Positions 25,063-33,796 of a stretch of 64,000 bases of DNA are shown here, piece after piece. The DNA is from Clostridium sp. CAG:768 (GTDB taxonomy: Bacteria; Cyanobacteriota; Vampirovibrionia; Gastranaerophilales; Gastranaerophilaceae), in contig FR899629.1 of the NCBI GenBank assembly GCA_000437435.1, positions 92,151-156,150 on the forward strand. The letters are read 5' to 3'. The notes below the pieces were generated by a model. It was not told the origin of the DNA, did no database searches, and saw only the letters and a list, made by a program, of their open reading frames with translations. The first letter of the stretch is position 1. Each line of letters begins with the position of its first letter. The translations under genes were made by a program, and so were the position numbers.

Positions 25063-25716
25063 ATGATGGTAAGTAATAGAATAACAGAAGGCGTAGGGAA
25101 AAAGATAGTTGAAGCCCTAAAAAAACAATCAGATATCGAAATTCAAAATGTTGTAGAAAATCCTGTACCTGTTGTTGACGAACAACAAGCTTTAAATAAT
25201 GAACCTGAAATAGAATACACAACAGAACAAGAGGATAATTTTGATTCTCAACCAAATCAAGAAGAACAAGTTGAATTTGAACAAAATGAACAATTTGAAT
25301 CTGAAAATGATTTTTCTAATCAAACTATCCAATCTTTTACACAACCATCAATACTCACTCCACCACCAATTATGGAAAAAGATAATTTTGCAAGCGATTT
25401 AGAAGGTTTTGAAATCCCTACAAATATTGCCGTTTTAAAACAATTAATCAACCAACTCCCAGCTGGAGTTTCAAAACAAACCGGTGCACAAATTATCAAA
25501 CAAACAATGGAAGCCCTTGGTATTTCAATGAAAAGCGTTCTTCAAGAAGCTCAACAAGTACAGGAAAGCCTCAACAATTCAGCAAGAGAATGCCAAACTT
25601 CCATAATGGAATATAAAAAACAAATTAATGTACTTGAAAAACAATCTCATAAACTGCAAAGGCAATATGCAGCTCTAAATGATATAATAAGTTTATTTAT
25701 TCAAACAAATATCTAA
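25063..25716 (+). CDS. Acidic/Gln-rich protein with C-terminal coiled coil, function unknown
   Basis: 217 residues. After a short basic helix (ITEGVGKKIVEALKKQ), residues 30-100 are low-complexity Glu/Gln/Asn. Then comes a folded-looking segment (IPTNIAVLKQLINQLPAGVS, KQTGAQIIKQTMEALGIS) and a C-terminal coiled coil (about 155-210) ending in YAALNDIISLFIQTNI. It is strongly transcribed by the look of its promoter. The coiled coil and context next to the type III-linked genes make a structural or chaperone role possible, but I cannot name a family. Two ATG codons (25063, 25066) are equally usable. Confidence 0.7.
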   Translation: MMVSNRITEGVGKKIVEALKKQSDIEIQNVVENPVPVVDEQQALNNEPEIEYTTEQEDNFDSQPNQEEQVEFEQNEQFESENDFSNQTIQSFTQPSILTPPPIMEKDNFASDLEGFEIPTNIAVLKQLINQLPAGVSKQTGAQIIKQTMEALGISMKSVLQEAQQVQESLNNSARECQTSIMEYKKQINVLEKQSHKLQRQYAALNDIISLFIQTNI

Positions 25717-25744
25717 AAAAACGGCTTTTAAAAGCCGTTTTTTT
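25715..25744. terminator. Bidirectional intrinsic terminator
   Basis: A perfect hairpin, AAACGGCTTTT/AAAAGCCGTTT, with A and T runs on both sides, between the convergent genes ending at 25716 and 25743. Confidence 0.92.
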
Positions 25745-26069
25745 ATCTATATGTAAATGAACTTTGAATATTTTTATCAATCATACCCAGACAAGATTGA
25801 TATTCTGCATCTATCATCTTTAACCTAGATTGATATTGCAACATTTGCATATCCAATTTCTGTTCCAAAACCTTTAATTTCGCTTGCCGTTGCTGAAGCA
25901 TTTTTGTAGTTGGGGACTCTGGATCATAATCATTACCAACTTGCATCAAATCACTTACAGATTGAGACAAACCCATTTTCGTCTGAGTAATTAACTGGAT
26001 TTTATATTCCAAGTCCAATCTTTGTTGTTGAAGATATAATAATCTGATTTGTGAGGTAATTAATCCCAT
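25743..26069 (-). CDS. Coiled-coil protein, short paralogue of the gene at 27372
   Basis: 108 residues, almost wholly helical. The N-terminus MGLITSQIRLLYLQQQRLDL and the C-terminus ending IDKNIQSSFTYR match in pattern the ends of the 416-residue protein at 27372-28622 (MGMAASQARYLGLTARKTNV; IDKNIESTFKTF). It thus looks like the same terminal helices without the long middle domain. No signal peptide. An AAGGTAAAGG stretch precedes ATG 26069 and the upstream small gene ends 13 bases away. A structural or exported subunit role is inference from architecture and from closeness to the type III export genes. Confidence 0.75.
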   Translation of the reverse strand: MGLITSQIRLLYLQQQRLDLEYKIQLITQTKMGLSQSVSDLMQVGNDYDPESPTTKMLQQRQAKLKVLEQKLDMQMLQYQSRLKMIDAEYQSCLGMIDKNIQSSFTYR

Positions 26070-26081
26070 TTTTATCTACCT

Positions 26082-26354
26082 TTACCTTGTTTCATTGAGG
26101 TGACTACCCCTCAAGAAAGTGTGCTGATTATTTTCTGCAATCAGCTGTTCCATTTTTTGAAACTGATGACGGTGATAATTTAATCTGTATTGTGCCATCT
26201 TTCGTTTCTTATTCATTGTTAAGAATTCTTTTATTCCTTCAACAAATGAATTTGACATAGCTTTTATAGGATTTTTCCTTATCAGGAAATTTTTTGAATA
26301 TAATAAGAAGTCTATTAATCTTTTTATATTCATTTCTAAAGTATCACGAAGCAT
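26082..26354 (-). CDS. Small basic helical protein of unknown function (90 aa)
   Basis: A 90-residue protein rich in Lys, Arg, Asn and His. The N-terminal half has hydrophobic helical stretches (IKRLIDFLLYSKNFLIRKNP), the C-terminal half is basic and Gln/His-rich (MAQYRLNYHRHQFQKMEQL). AAGGAG lies just before ATG 26354. It is 12 bases upstream of the short coiled-coil paralogue and probably co-transcribed. No family recognised. The 182 bases upstream (26355-26536) contain no further gene. Confidence 0.6.
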   Translation of the reverse strand: MLRDTLEMNIKRLIDFLLYSKNFLIRKNPIKAMSNSFVEGIKEFLTMNKKRKMAQYRLNYHRHQFQKMEQLIAENNQHTFLRGSHLNETR

Positions 26355-26519
26355 TTTTCTCCTTACACTTTAGACCTACATGTATATTAAAACAATCTAC
26401 ACTCAAATATTGCCATGCAAATGGATATTTGCTTAACATGTCTTAATCTTTTGTAGTCTATAGTTATTCATTCTTTTTCTATAACGGATAAATTGATTAA
26501 AAACTTTAACTAAAATAAA

Positions 26520-26545
26520 AAACTTGTAAAAAAATTTTACAAGTT
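26520..26545 (-). terminator. Intrinsic terminator overlapping a stop codon
   Basis: Read on the minus strand, AACTTGTAAAA pairs with TTTTACAAGTT and is followed by TTTTTTATTTT. The stop codon of the gene at 26537 lies inside the left arm. Confidence 0.8.
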
Positions 26546-27355
26546 TTGAATAGCTTTACTATCACCATCGATAGATTCTTTAAGCATCTTTTTAACAACA
26601 TCGCCCTGTGTATCGAGCATCTTACAAACTGTTTCAATATTTCGGACTTTATTTGATAATATAGTATCAGCATTAGCTGTAATATTACCTGTTACATTTT
26701 GATAAGCAGCTAAAGCAGCAGAAGAAGTACCTTGCATCAAGTTTCCCATAACAATTGCAGGCAAACCATATTCCCCTAAATAAGGAGCAGCAGCTTGCAT
26801 AATACCACCCCAACCAGAAATTACACCAGCGATAGGTAATACTATATTCTTCATTGAAAAACCATAGCCATTAGCAGCACCAAGGCCATAAGCAGCAGCA
26901 CTTGCTACATCTGCAATACCTCCAACACCTGATGCATAACCAGTAGCTACACCAGATTCAGTTCCCCATCCACTTACAATTGATGAAGCTGCACCTGTGG
27001 CATAACCATCTAGCCCCCAAGATACAGGAGCTGCTCCTGATGGGAAACCTGAATAATTATATAAGGAATCTATCCCGTAAGAAGATCCTCCATTAAATTT
27101 TGAAGCATAAGAAGTCCCCGGAATATTCATAGATTCAGAAGCACCAAATACAGTTGCAAATGAAGATGGTGCAAACAAACTTGCTAAATTATATAAAAAA
27201 CCACCAGTTGCACCAAAACCGGAACCTAGCCCATTACCAGAAACTGTTAAATCTCTTAATTGATCATAAGTTTCCCATAATTGAGCTTTTGCATCTCCAC
27301 TTGCTGAACCAAATTTATTTGCTATTACTAAGTAACTATCATTTTTATAAGCCAT
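26537..27355 (-). CDS. Gly/Ala/Ser-rich protein, possible exported or pore-type component
   Basis: 272 residues. A helical N-terminus (DAKAQLWETYDQLRDLTVSG) leads to a Gly, Ala, Ser and Tyr-rich body (ATGGFLYNLASLFAPSS; SGVATGYASGVGGIADVASA), with a hydrophobic stretch IVLPIAGVISGWGGIMQAAA at about 170-189. The C-terminus is again helical (IETVCKMLDTQGDVVKKMLK). There is no signal peptide. It lies 16 bases downstream of the 416-residue protein and shares its direction, so one operon is likely. Helix, hydrophobic Gly-rich centre and helix is a plan seen in proteins exported by type III systems, but similarity to a named family was not visible. Confidence 0.7.
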   Translation of the reverse strand: MAYKNDSYLVIANKFGSASGDAKAQLWETYDQLRDLTVSGNGLGSGFGATGGFLYNLASLFAPSSFATVFGASESMNIPGTSYASKFNGGSSYGIDSLYNYSGFPSGAAPVSWGLDGYATGAASSIVSGWGTESGVATGYASGVGGIADVASAAAYGLGAANGYGFSMKNIVLPIAGVISGWGGIMQAAAPYLGEYGLPAIVMGNLMQGTSSAALAAYQNVTGNITANADTILSNKVRNIETVCKMLDTQGDVVKKMLKESIDGDSKAIQNL

Positions 27356-27371
27356 TTGAACCTCTTATATA

Positions 27372-28622
27372 TTATTCGAATGTTTTGAATGTAGACTCAA
27401 TATTCTTATCAATTACTTTTTTAACAGATTCCATTTCTGTTTGTAAAGCTTCTTGTTCTGTATCTAACTGTCTTAATCTTAATTCAAGAGTTCTATCTTG
27501 TTCTTGGATTTTTTCTGTTTTTGCATTGATATCTGCAATTTTCTTTTCGTATACTTGCATATCATAATTATATTGATTCATTGCATCATTATATGCATTT
27601 TCATCAGTTATAGTTTCTGTATTCAAAGCATAAGTTGCTGTAGAATCTTCAAATCTAATTGATTGAGGACGACCTGAATCATCTAAATCTACAAAAGCTT
27701 TTTCTGTAGTTTCGATTTTTGTTTTTACATTTTCTGCATAATATGAAGTTAGTTTCCCTTGATTTTCTGTAGGTTTTGTAGGATCAGGAGCTGTAATAGC
27801 TGCAGAAGTTAAATCTTCTAATGAAGCAAAATAAGTTCTTCCTTGATATTGCCAAGTATAGATATTATCAGAAGATGCAATATTTTCATCAGGGAACTGT
27901 TCACAAATTTCTTCATAAGCAGCTTTTTGGTTCGGATCAGTCGGATCATATTTTGAGACTTCACAGTTCCCTACATATGTTGGAACTCCAGATTCAACTG
28001 AATAATTTTTAGCATCACCAGTACCAGCAACTGCCTTATCCAGTTCAGTTTTTGTTGTAAATTTCATACTACCATCAGTATCAGTATATACAAACAAATT
28101 ATCTAAATCCTCATTTTTTAAATCAGGATAATCTTCACATATTTTTTCAAAATTATCTCTTTGATCTTTATTTAACGGATCATATTTATTAACAGTGTTA
28201 CCACCTACTGTATATGTATCACTAGCACCATCATAAGCAACATCACCCTGTACGATATTACCAGATGATCCTTTAGTATCTAAAACAACTTGAGGATTTG
28301 CTTTATTTGTCCTAATTCCAGTATATACATCTGAATAATGATAATGAGTCACAATATAATTATAATTAGGGTCATCTGTAATCTCTGTCATACTAGTAAT
28401 TGTTTCATCATAAGTTCCCTCAGTATATGAATACTGTGTTGTAGTATAATCCTGTGTACTAGGAGCTGTTGGAACTTCAAGAGCTAAAAGTTCATTAAAA
28501 GTATTAGCACTTTGATTTGCTAGTGCTGTACGTGCCTGATTTATCTGTTGACCTTCATATTCAACGTTAGTTTTTCTAGCTGTTAAACCTAAATATCTTG
28601 CTTGTGAAGCTGCCATACCCAT
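27372..28622 (-). CDS. Large protein with conserved helical ends and a variable duplicated middle
   Basis: 416 residues. The N-terminal helix (MGMAASQARYLGLTARKTNV, continuing to about residue 48) and the C-terminal coiled coil (about 340-416, ending IDKNIESTFKTF) resemble the ends of the 108-residue paralogue at 25743. The centre holds two tandem copies of a module: residues about 145-197 (NKYDPLNKDQRDNFEKICED) and 222-275 (SKYDPTDPNQKAAYEEICEQ). Conserved terminal helices around a variable middle is the plan of flagellins and other axial proteins; this parallel is inference. No signal peptide. The upstream intergenic region (28623-28786) has no gene. Confidence 0.75.
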   Translation of the reverse strand: MGMAASQARYLGLTARKTNVEYEGQQINQARTALANQSANTFNELLALEVPTAPSTQDYTTTQYSYTEGTYDETITSMTEITDDPNYNYIVTHYHYSDVYTGIRTNKANPQVVLDTKGSSGNIVQGDVAYDGASDTYTVGGNTVNKYDPLNKDQRDNFEKICEDYPDLKNEDLDNLFVYTDTDGSMKFTTKTELDKAVAGTGDAKNYSVESGVPTYVGNCEVSKYDPTDPNQKAAYEEICEQFPDENIASSDNIYTWQYQGRTYFASLEDLTSAAITAPDPTKPTENQGKLTSYYAENVKTKIETTEKAFVDLDDSGRPQSIRFEDSTATYALNTETITDENAYNDAMNQYNYDMQVYEKKIADINAKTEKIQEQDRTLELRLRQLDTEQEALQTEMESVKKVIDKNIESTFKTFE

Positions 28623-28786
28623 AGGGCTACTCTCCTCTTAAAATTACTACCTTACAATTAGTCTTATAATAATGTTTCAAAAAAAGTCAACATTACTATA
28701 AAAATTATACGGTATTAATTTAAAAATATATATAGAAATAGTTGTAAAATCATACATTTGAATGATAAAAATTTGAAAATTTCGCA

Positions 28787-28824
28787 TAAAAAAAGTAGAG
28801 TCCCCTAATCAGGACTCCACTTTT
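28787..28824 (-). terminator. Intrinsic terminator after rpsA
   Basis: On the minus strand AAAAGTGGAGTCCT and GGACTCTACTTTT pair around a short loop and are followed by a T-run, just after the rpsA stop. Confidence 0.85.
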
Positions 28825-28837
28825 CTACTAAATAAAA

Positions 28838-29917
28838 CTATTCTTCAGTTTGTTCAGAATCACTTGAACCAATTTTTTCTTCATTTACAGTCAAAGCAAT
28901 ACGTTTATCTGTAGGATTAAATTTTAAGATGTAAGTATCTATTTTATCACCTACCTGCAAAATACATTCTTTTTGGTTTTGTAATTCAACAACTTCTGCA
29001 TGAGGTAAAAGAGCTTCAACACCAGGGAACACTTCTACAAAAGCTCCAAAATGTTTAATTCTTGTAATTGTACCTTCTACCTTATCGCCTTCTTTAATTT
29101 GTTTTTCTGCTTCTAACCATGGATCTGGTTCCAAATTTTTCAAACTTAAAGATACTCTTTGTTTATCATGATCAACGGCAATAACTTCAACATCAATTTT
29201 ATCACCAACATTCAAAATATCAGTAGGATGATCAATCCATCTCCAAGATAATTGAGAAAGTGGTAATAGACCATCAATACCGCCTAAATCAATAAAAGCA
29301 CCAAAATCAGTAATTCTCACAACATCACCTTTTACAATTTGACCAGGTTCAATTTGAGAGAAAACATTTTTTCTTGCTTCTACTGCACTATCTTCATAAA
29401 CTTTTTTATTTGAAAGAATGAAATTATTTTGTTGAGGATCAAGAGTTAAAATTTTCAACTCAATTTTTCCGCCAACTTCTAATTCATTTTCTTTAACTCT
29501 TAATTGAGAAGAAGGAACAAAACCTCTAACACCTGAAATATCTACTAAAACACCACCCTTAACAATACCTGCAATTGTGCCAAGAATTGTTTCATCAGCT
29601 TCTTTAGCTTTTTCAAGTTCTTTCCAAGCATAAGCAAGATCAACTTTCTTTCTTGAAAGTAAGAATTTTCCATCCTCATCTTCTTCTCTAATGATTAAGA
29701 ATTCATATTCTTCACCTTTTTTGAACTTGTCTTCAACATTTTCATCTTTATCAACAGCTTCACGAGTTGGAACAACTGCTATAGTTTTAGCGCCAATGTC
29801 TACCATTACTCCTTGACTGTCATAACCACAAACGATGCCTTTTACTAAATCACCTTTTTGAAACTTGTAATCATATTGTTTCAATAATTCTTCAAAATCT
29901 AACTCACTTGATGTCAT
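28838..29917 (-). CDS. rpsA: Ribosomal protein S1
   Basis: 359 residues with four S1 (OB-fold) repeats: about 18-85 (KGDLVKGIVCGYDSQGVMVDIG), 100-165, 185-255 (GDVVRITDFGAFIDLGGIDG) and 270-340 (GTITRIKHFGAFVEVFPGVE). This is the short S1 type of cyanobacteria and Gram-positives, not the six-repeat proteobacterial type. ATG 29917 is preferred over the in-frame ATG 29935 because TTGGAG lies 5 bases before it. It helps mRNA binding and translation initiation. A good promoter lies at 29964-29992 and a terminator follows. Confidence 0.92.
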   Translation of the reverse strand: MTSSELDFEELLKQYDYKFQKGDLVKGIVCGYDSQGVMVDIGAKTIAVVPTREAVDKDENVEDKFKKGEEYEFLIIREEDEDGKFLLSRKKVDLAYAWKELEKAKEADETILGTIAGIVKGGVLVDISGVRGFVPSSQLRVKENELEVGGKIELKILTLDPQQNNFILSNKKVYEDSAVEARKNVFSQIEPGQIVKGDVVRITDFGAFIDLGGIDGLLPLSQLSWRWIDHPTDILNVGDKIDVEVIAVDHDKQRVSLSLKNLEPDPWLEAEKQIKEGDKVEGTITRIKHFGAFVEVFPGVEALLPHAEVVELQNQKECILQVGDKIDTYILKFNPTDKRIALTVNEEKIGSSDSEQTEE

Positions 29918-29963
29918 TTTTACTCCAATTGTCATACGACACTAATCTGTTACTATTGTGACT

Positions 29964-29992
29964 ATTGTAGCAAATTATTAAAAATTTGTAAA
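29964..29992 (-). promoter_or_regulatory. Sigma70-type promoter of rpsA
   Basis: On the minus strand TTTACA (29992-29987), 17-base spacer, TACAAT (29969-29964), about 45 bases before the rpsA start. Confidence 0.7.
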
Positions 29993-30031
29993 GATTTTTG
30001 TAAATTCTTTTAACAATTTTAATAGCACAAT

Positions 30032-30059
30032 ACACGTGAGATGTTACCCTCTCACGTGT
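30032..30059. repeat. Perfect inverted repeat between valS and rpsA
   Basis: ACACGTGAGA (30032-30041) and TCTCACGTGT (30050-30059) with an 8-base spacer. It lies just after the valS stop. There is no U-run in either direction, so it is either an atypical terminator or a protein-binding palindrome. Confidence 0.75.
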
Positions 30060-30077
30060 CATATATGCTTACGAGTT

Positions 30078-32726
30078 CTATGCTTTCAGAGATTTTATTA
30101 ACTCTGAAATAGTATTTTCTTGAATTTCAATCTCTGAAATTCTTGCTTTTGTTTGTTCTATTAGCTCTTTAGGGGCATTTGCAACAAACTTAGGGTTATT
30201 AATTCTGCCTAATAGAGATTTCTTTTCAGAAGTAAGTTTGTCCAATTTCTTTTGCTGACGAGCTACTTCAGCATCCAAATCAATTAAATCTGCAAGAGGT
30301 AATATAATTTTTGAAGCAGAAACAACTGCTGTAGCACTCTTTGGAGGTACTGGAGCATTCATATCTGCATAAGAAATATTTTCAACTCTTGCTAGACGTT
30401 TAATATAAGCTTCAATTTCTTCAAAAATTGGTTTTTCATCTTTTTCAGCTCTGATTTCGATATCACATTTAATTGAAGGTGAAATATTGAAACTTTGACG
30501 AACATTACGCAATGATGTAATTGTTTCAAATACAAGTTCCATTTCTTGAGCTTCTTTAGGGAATTCCAATTCTTCTTTAAATGTTGGGAATTCTGCAACA
30601 ATTAAAGCTTTAGTTTCAGTTTCTTTTGGTATTAATTGCCATACTCTTTCAGTAATATGAGGCATTACAGGGTGTAACATTCTCAATGACATATCAAGAA
30701 CATATCTCAATACACGCTGCGTATTTGCTTTTAACCCAGCATCTTGAAGTTGAATTTTAGCAATTTCAACATACCAATCACAATATGAATTCCAGAAAAA
30801 GTCATATAATACGTGAGCAACTTCACCGATTCTGAATTCTTTAATATTATCATTTACTTCTTTTGCTGTTTTATTTAACTTATCCAAAATCCATTTATCA
30901 GCAATTGTCAAATTATCAAAATCAATATCTTTATTATCAACACCATCAAGATTCATCAATACAAACCTTGAAGCATTCCAGATTTTATTAGCAAAGTTTC
31001 TGCCATATTCAAATCTTTCTTCACTCATTTTGATATCTTGACCGCCATATGTACATAAAGAAGTCATTGTAAATCTTAGAGCATCACAACCGTATTTATC
31101 AATAATTTTAACAGGATCAATTGTATTGCCTTTAGATTTAGACATTTTTTGACCTTTTTCATCTCTGATAAGACCGTGAATATATACAGTTGAGAATGGA
31201 GCTTTTCCTGTAAATTCCAATCCCATTGTGATCATTCTTGCAACCCAGAAGAAAATAATATCAAAACCAGTTACAAGAGTTGTAGTAGGATAGAATTTTT
31301 TGAAATCCTCGCTTTCAGTATTTGGCCAACCCATAGTAGAAAATGGCCATAATCCAGATGAGAACCAAGTATCAAGCACATCTGAATCTTGTGTATAATT
31401 TTCTGGATCAGGATTTTCTTTTGCAACAACCATTTCACCAGTTTCATTATGATAATAAGCTGGAATTTGGTGTCCCCACCATAATTGACGAGAAATACAC
31501 CAATCACGAATATTTTCCATCCAACCTAAATAGTTCTTTTCCCATCTATCAGGAACAAATTTTATTCTACCGTCTTTAACAGCTGCAATAGCTTCTTTTG
31601 CAAGAGGTTCCATTTTAACAAACCACTGTTCAGAAAGTAACGGTTCAATAGTAGTTCCGCAACGTTGACATTTTCCAACATTATGTTCGTGATCTCTTGT
31701 TCTTAATAAGAAATTATTATATGAAAGCATTCCAATAATTTTTTCTCTAGCTTCATATCTATCAAGACCATGTAATTCTTGAGGAACCTGACCGCAAGCC
31801 TTCATAGTACCGTCATTATTAATAACCCAGATTGGAGCTAATCCATGACGTTTACCTACTTCAAAGTCATTCGGGTCGTGAGCCGGAGTAATTTTTACTG
31901 CACCTGTTCCAAAATTCTTATCAACATATTCATCAGCGATAATAGGAATTTCTCGACCTGAAAGCGGAATAATAACAGTTTTTCCGATTAATTCCGAATA
32001 TTTATGATCTGATGGATGAACAGCAATTGCAACATCACCAAAAATTGTTTCAGGACGAGTAGTAGCAACAATAATTGCACCACTTTCACCTTTTAATGGA
32101 TAAGAAATTTCCCACATATGTCCTTGTTCTGTTGCGTATTCTGTTTCAACATCAGAAATTGCACTATTACAACGAGGACACCAGTTAACAATATATTTTC
32201 CTTTATAAATTAAACCTTTTTCGTAAAGCCTTACAAAAACTTCTTTTACAGCATCAGAACAACCTTTATCAAATGTAAAACGTTCTCTTGAGCGATCAAA
32301 AGAAGCACCCAAGCGTTTACATTGGTCTAAAATTGCAGACTTATGTTCATTAGCCCATTTCCAAGTTTCTTCCAAAAATTTTTCACGGCCTAAGTCGTAA
32401 CGAGAAAGACCTTTTTCACGAAGCATTTTCTCAACAACATTTTGAGTTGCAATTCCAGCATGATCTGTACCTGGTAACCAAAGAGTTTCATAACCTGCCA
32501 TTCTATGATAACGAGTTAGAATATCTTGCAAAGTTTCATCCAATGCGTGTCCCATATGCAAAACACCAGTAACATTTGGTGGTGGAATTACAATTGAATA
32601 TGGCGGTTTTTGGCTTTTTGCATCAGCCTTGAAATATTCTCCGTCTTCCCAGAATTTATAAATTTTTTCTTCTGTTTCTTTTGGGTCATAAACTGTGGGT
32701 AAATCATCAATTTTAGTTGCTGTCAT
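30078..32726 (-). CDS. valS: Valyl-tRNA synthetase
   Basis: 882 residues, full length for class Ia ValRS. It charges tRNA-Val. The signature HIGH-type motif is PPPNVTGVLHMGHAL, the KMSKS motif appears as KMSKSKGNTIDP, and the editing-domain phrase TTRPETIFGD is present. The C-terminal anticodon domain ends in the characteristic coiled-coil arm (about 820-882, KLDKLTSEKKSLLGRINNPK). ATG 32726 has an AGAGGGA site; an upstream start at 32843 would add residues unlike any ValRS. A hairpin could mask this ribosome site (32729-32784). It follows the frame-broken prepilin-like gene by 67 bases. Confidence 0.96.
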   Translation of the reverse strand: MTATKIDDLPTVYDPKETEEKIYKFWEDGEYFKADAKSQKPPYSIVIPPPNVTGVLHMGHALDETLQDILTRYHRMAGYETLWLPGTDHAGIATQNVVEKMLREKGLSRYDLGREKFLEETWKWANEHKSAILDQCKRLGASFDRSRERFTFDKGCSDAVKEVFVRLYEKGLIYKGKYIVNWCPRCNSAISDVETEYATEQGHMWEISYPLKGESGAIIVATTRPETIFGDVAIAVHPSDHKYSELIGKTVIIPLSGREIPIIADEYVDKNFGTGAVKITPAHDPNDFEVGKRHGLAPIWVINNDGTMKACGQVPQELHGLDRYEAREKIIGMLSYNNFLLRTRDHEHNVGKCQRCGTTIEPLLSEQWFVKMEPLAKEAIAAVKDGRIKFVPDRWEKNYLGWMENIRDWCISRQLWWGHQIPAYYHNETGEMVVAKENPDPENYTQDSDVLDTWFSSGLWPFSTMGWPNTESEDFKKFYPTTTLVTGFDIIFFWVARMITMGLEFTGKAPFSTVYIHGLIRDEKGQKMSKSKGNTIDPVKIIDKYGCDALRFTMTSLCTYGGQDIKMSEERFEYGRNFANKIWNASRFVLMNLDGVDNKDIDFDNLTIADKWILDKLNKTAKEVNDNIKEFRIGEVAHVLYDFFWNSYCDWYVEIAKIQLQDAGLKANTQRVLRYVLDMSLRMLHPVMPHITERVWQLIPKETETKALIVAEFPTFKEELEFPKEAQEMELVFETITSLRNVRQSFNISPSIKCDIEIRAEKDEKPIFEEIEAYIKRLARVENISYADMNAPVPPKSATAVVSASKIILPLADLIDLDAEVARQQKKLDKLTSEKKSLLGRINNPKFVANAPKELIEQTKARISEIEIQENTISELIKSLKA

Positions 32727-32728
32727 AT

Positions 32729-32784
32729 AAAAATCCCTCTTATTTTTTTCGTATGACATTAGAATATCACAAAAAGGGATTTTT
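32729..32784 (-). promoter_or_regulatory. Possible hairpin hiding the valS ribosome binding site
   Basis: In the minus-strand transcript AAAAATCCCT (32784-32775) can pair perfectly with AGGGATTTTT (32738-32729), which contains the GGGA of the valS ribosome site; the loop is 36 bases. This may be a translational switch or a chance pairing of A/T-rich sequence. Confidence 0.4.
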
Positions 32785-32793
32785 TTAAACAAA

Positions 32794-33695
32794 TTATTTC
32801 CATTCAGAGGAAATATCTCGTCTTCGATAATCCATATTACCATTTACAATTACCCAAGCTGTGCAAGCTGTTCCATTCTTATTAGATGTATCTTTAAACT
32901 TACAACTACTACCGTAAACAGACTTATAATCAACCATACCTGCAGGAACTATACCTCCTTTTGTAATAACAAAATCAAAAAAATCAACTCCTGCTTGGTT
33001 AGGAGCACTATACCCATTAATATCTACGTGTATTATTCCACAAGTATTTAAATAATGCCCTTGATGGTTAGCACTATAATCTAGCTTACATCCACTTCCT
33101 GCACTCCAAAAAATAAAAGAGACACCATTCGCTAAAATTCCTTTTGCATAAACTGGATGCGTACTTGGTTGCCAAGCATATACAGGATTATTCAAAGCTT
33201 TATATTTTCCATCATAAAAACACCCTGCGTTTGTCTTACATTCTCTCACTTTTAATAAGTATGGTCTAAAATAGTCGTATAACTCTAGAGCACCACTAGC
33301 ACTATCTTGAGTTCCTATATCCCAACTTTCAATTGGTCCATTATCAGATACTGCTCGCAAATAAGCTTGAGAAAATATTGAATATACATTTTTCAATCGA
33401 GTCACAGCAATTTTTTCTTGTTGTTTTTGTATTAAAGTTGGCAATGTCATTGCTGCAACTATACCTATTACACCAAGTGTTATCAACACTTCTGCTAAAG
33501 TAAAAGCTTTTTTAATTTTATAGTGATGTTCCATATCACCATTATAACAACATTTATTATTTTGGCAAGAGTTAAAAATGCTTGATACAGCTAAAGAATT
33601 GCCCCCCCCCCGAGAACTACGTGCGTAGACAAACCAACACAATTACCCGGTAATTTACAAGACTTCTGCGCTTGTTCTGCCTGAAATCTTTTCAT
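32794..33695 (-). CDS. Prepilin-like protein, out of frame at a G10 tract (candidate phase-variable gene)
   Basis: ATG 33695 has an AAAGGAGC site. As given, translation runs MKRFQAEQAQKSCK... through three Gly codons and ends at TAG 33591-33593 after 34 codons. The pilin frame (KKA|FTLAEVLITLGVIGIVAAMT, soluble Cys-containing domain, CTAWVIVNGNMDY near the end) is open from the tract on. G11 or G8 joins them: 300 residues with a 64-residue leader. A second possibility is internal initiation at ATG 33534 (leader MEHHYKIKKA): TATAAT lies on the minus strand at 33546-33541, six bases before it, so a leaderless transcript independent of the tract could exist. Confidence 0.8.
33602..33611 (-). repeat. 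G10 homopolymer tract (C10 on plus strand) in prepilin-like gene
   Basis: Ten C on the plus strand, flanked attg-C10-gaga, 28 codons after ATG 33695 of the minus-strand gene. One base short of the open pilin frame. Confidence 0.95.
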
Positions 33696-33750
33696 ATTCT
33701 GCTCCTTTCTCTTTTTTATTATTATACACAATTCTCCATAAAATATCAAT

Positions 33751-33785
33751 AAAAAAGGCGATGACGAATCATCGCCTTTTTTTTA
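33751..33785 (-). terminator. Intrinsic terminator after fabI
   Basis: AAAAAGGCGATGA and TCATCGCCTTTTT form a strong hairpin with A/T runs on both sides, just past the fabI stop; it may also shield the start region of the prepilin-like gene from read-through. Confidence 0.92.
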
Positions 33786-33796
33786 TTCTACATAAT

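Noticed and set aside
32727..32843. N-terminal extension of valS to 32843
   Set aside because: The extension has no similarity to ValRS, overlaps the prepilin-like gene and would bury the AGAGGGA ribosome site placed for ATG 32726.
33600..33642. Start of the third prepilin-like gene at TTG 33642, reading through the tract in frame
   Set aside because: There is no ribosome site at this TTG and the upstream ATG 33695 has AAAGGAGC like its paralogue at 15659. The through-frame is a by-product of the missing base.
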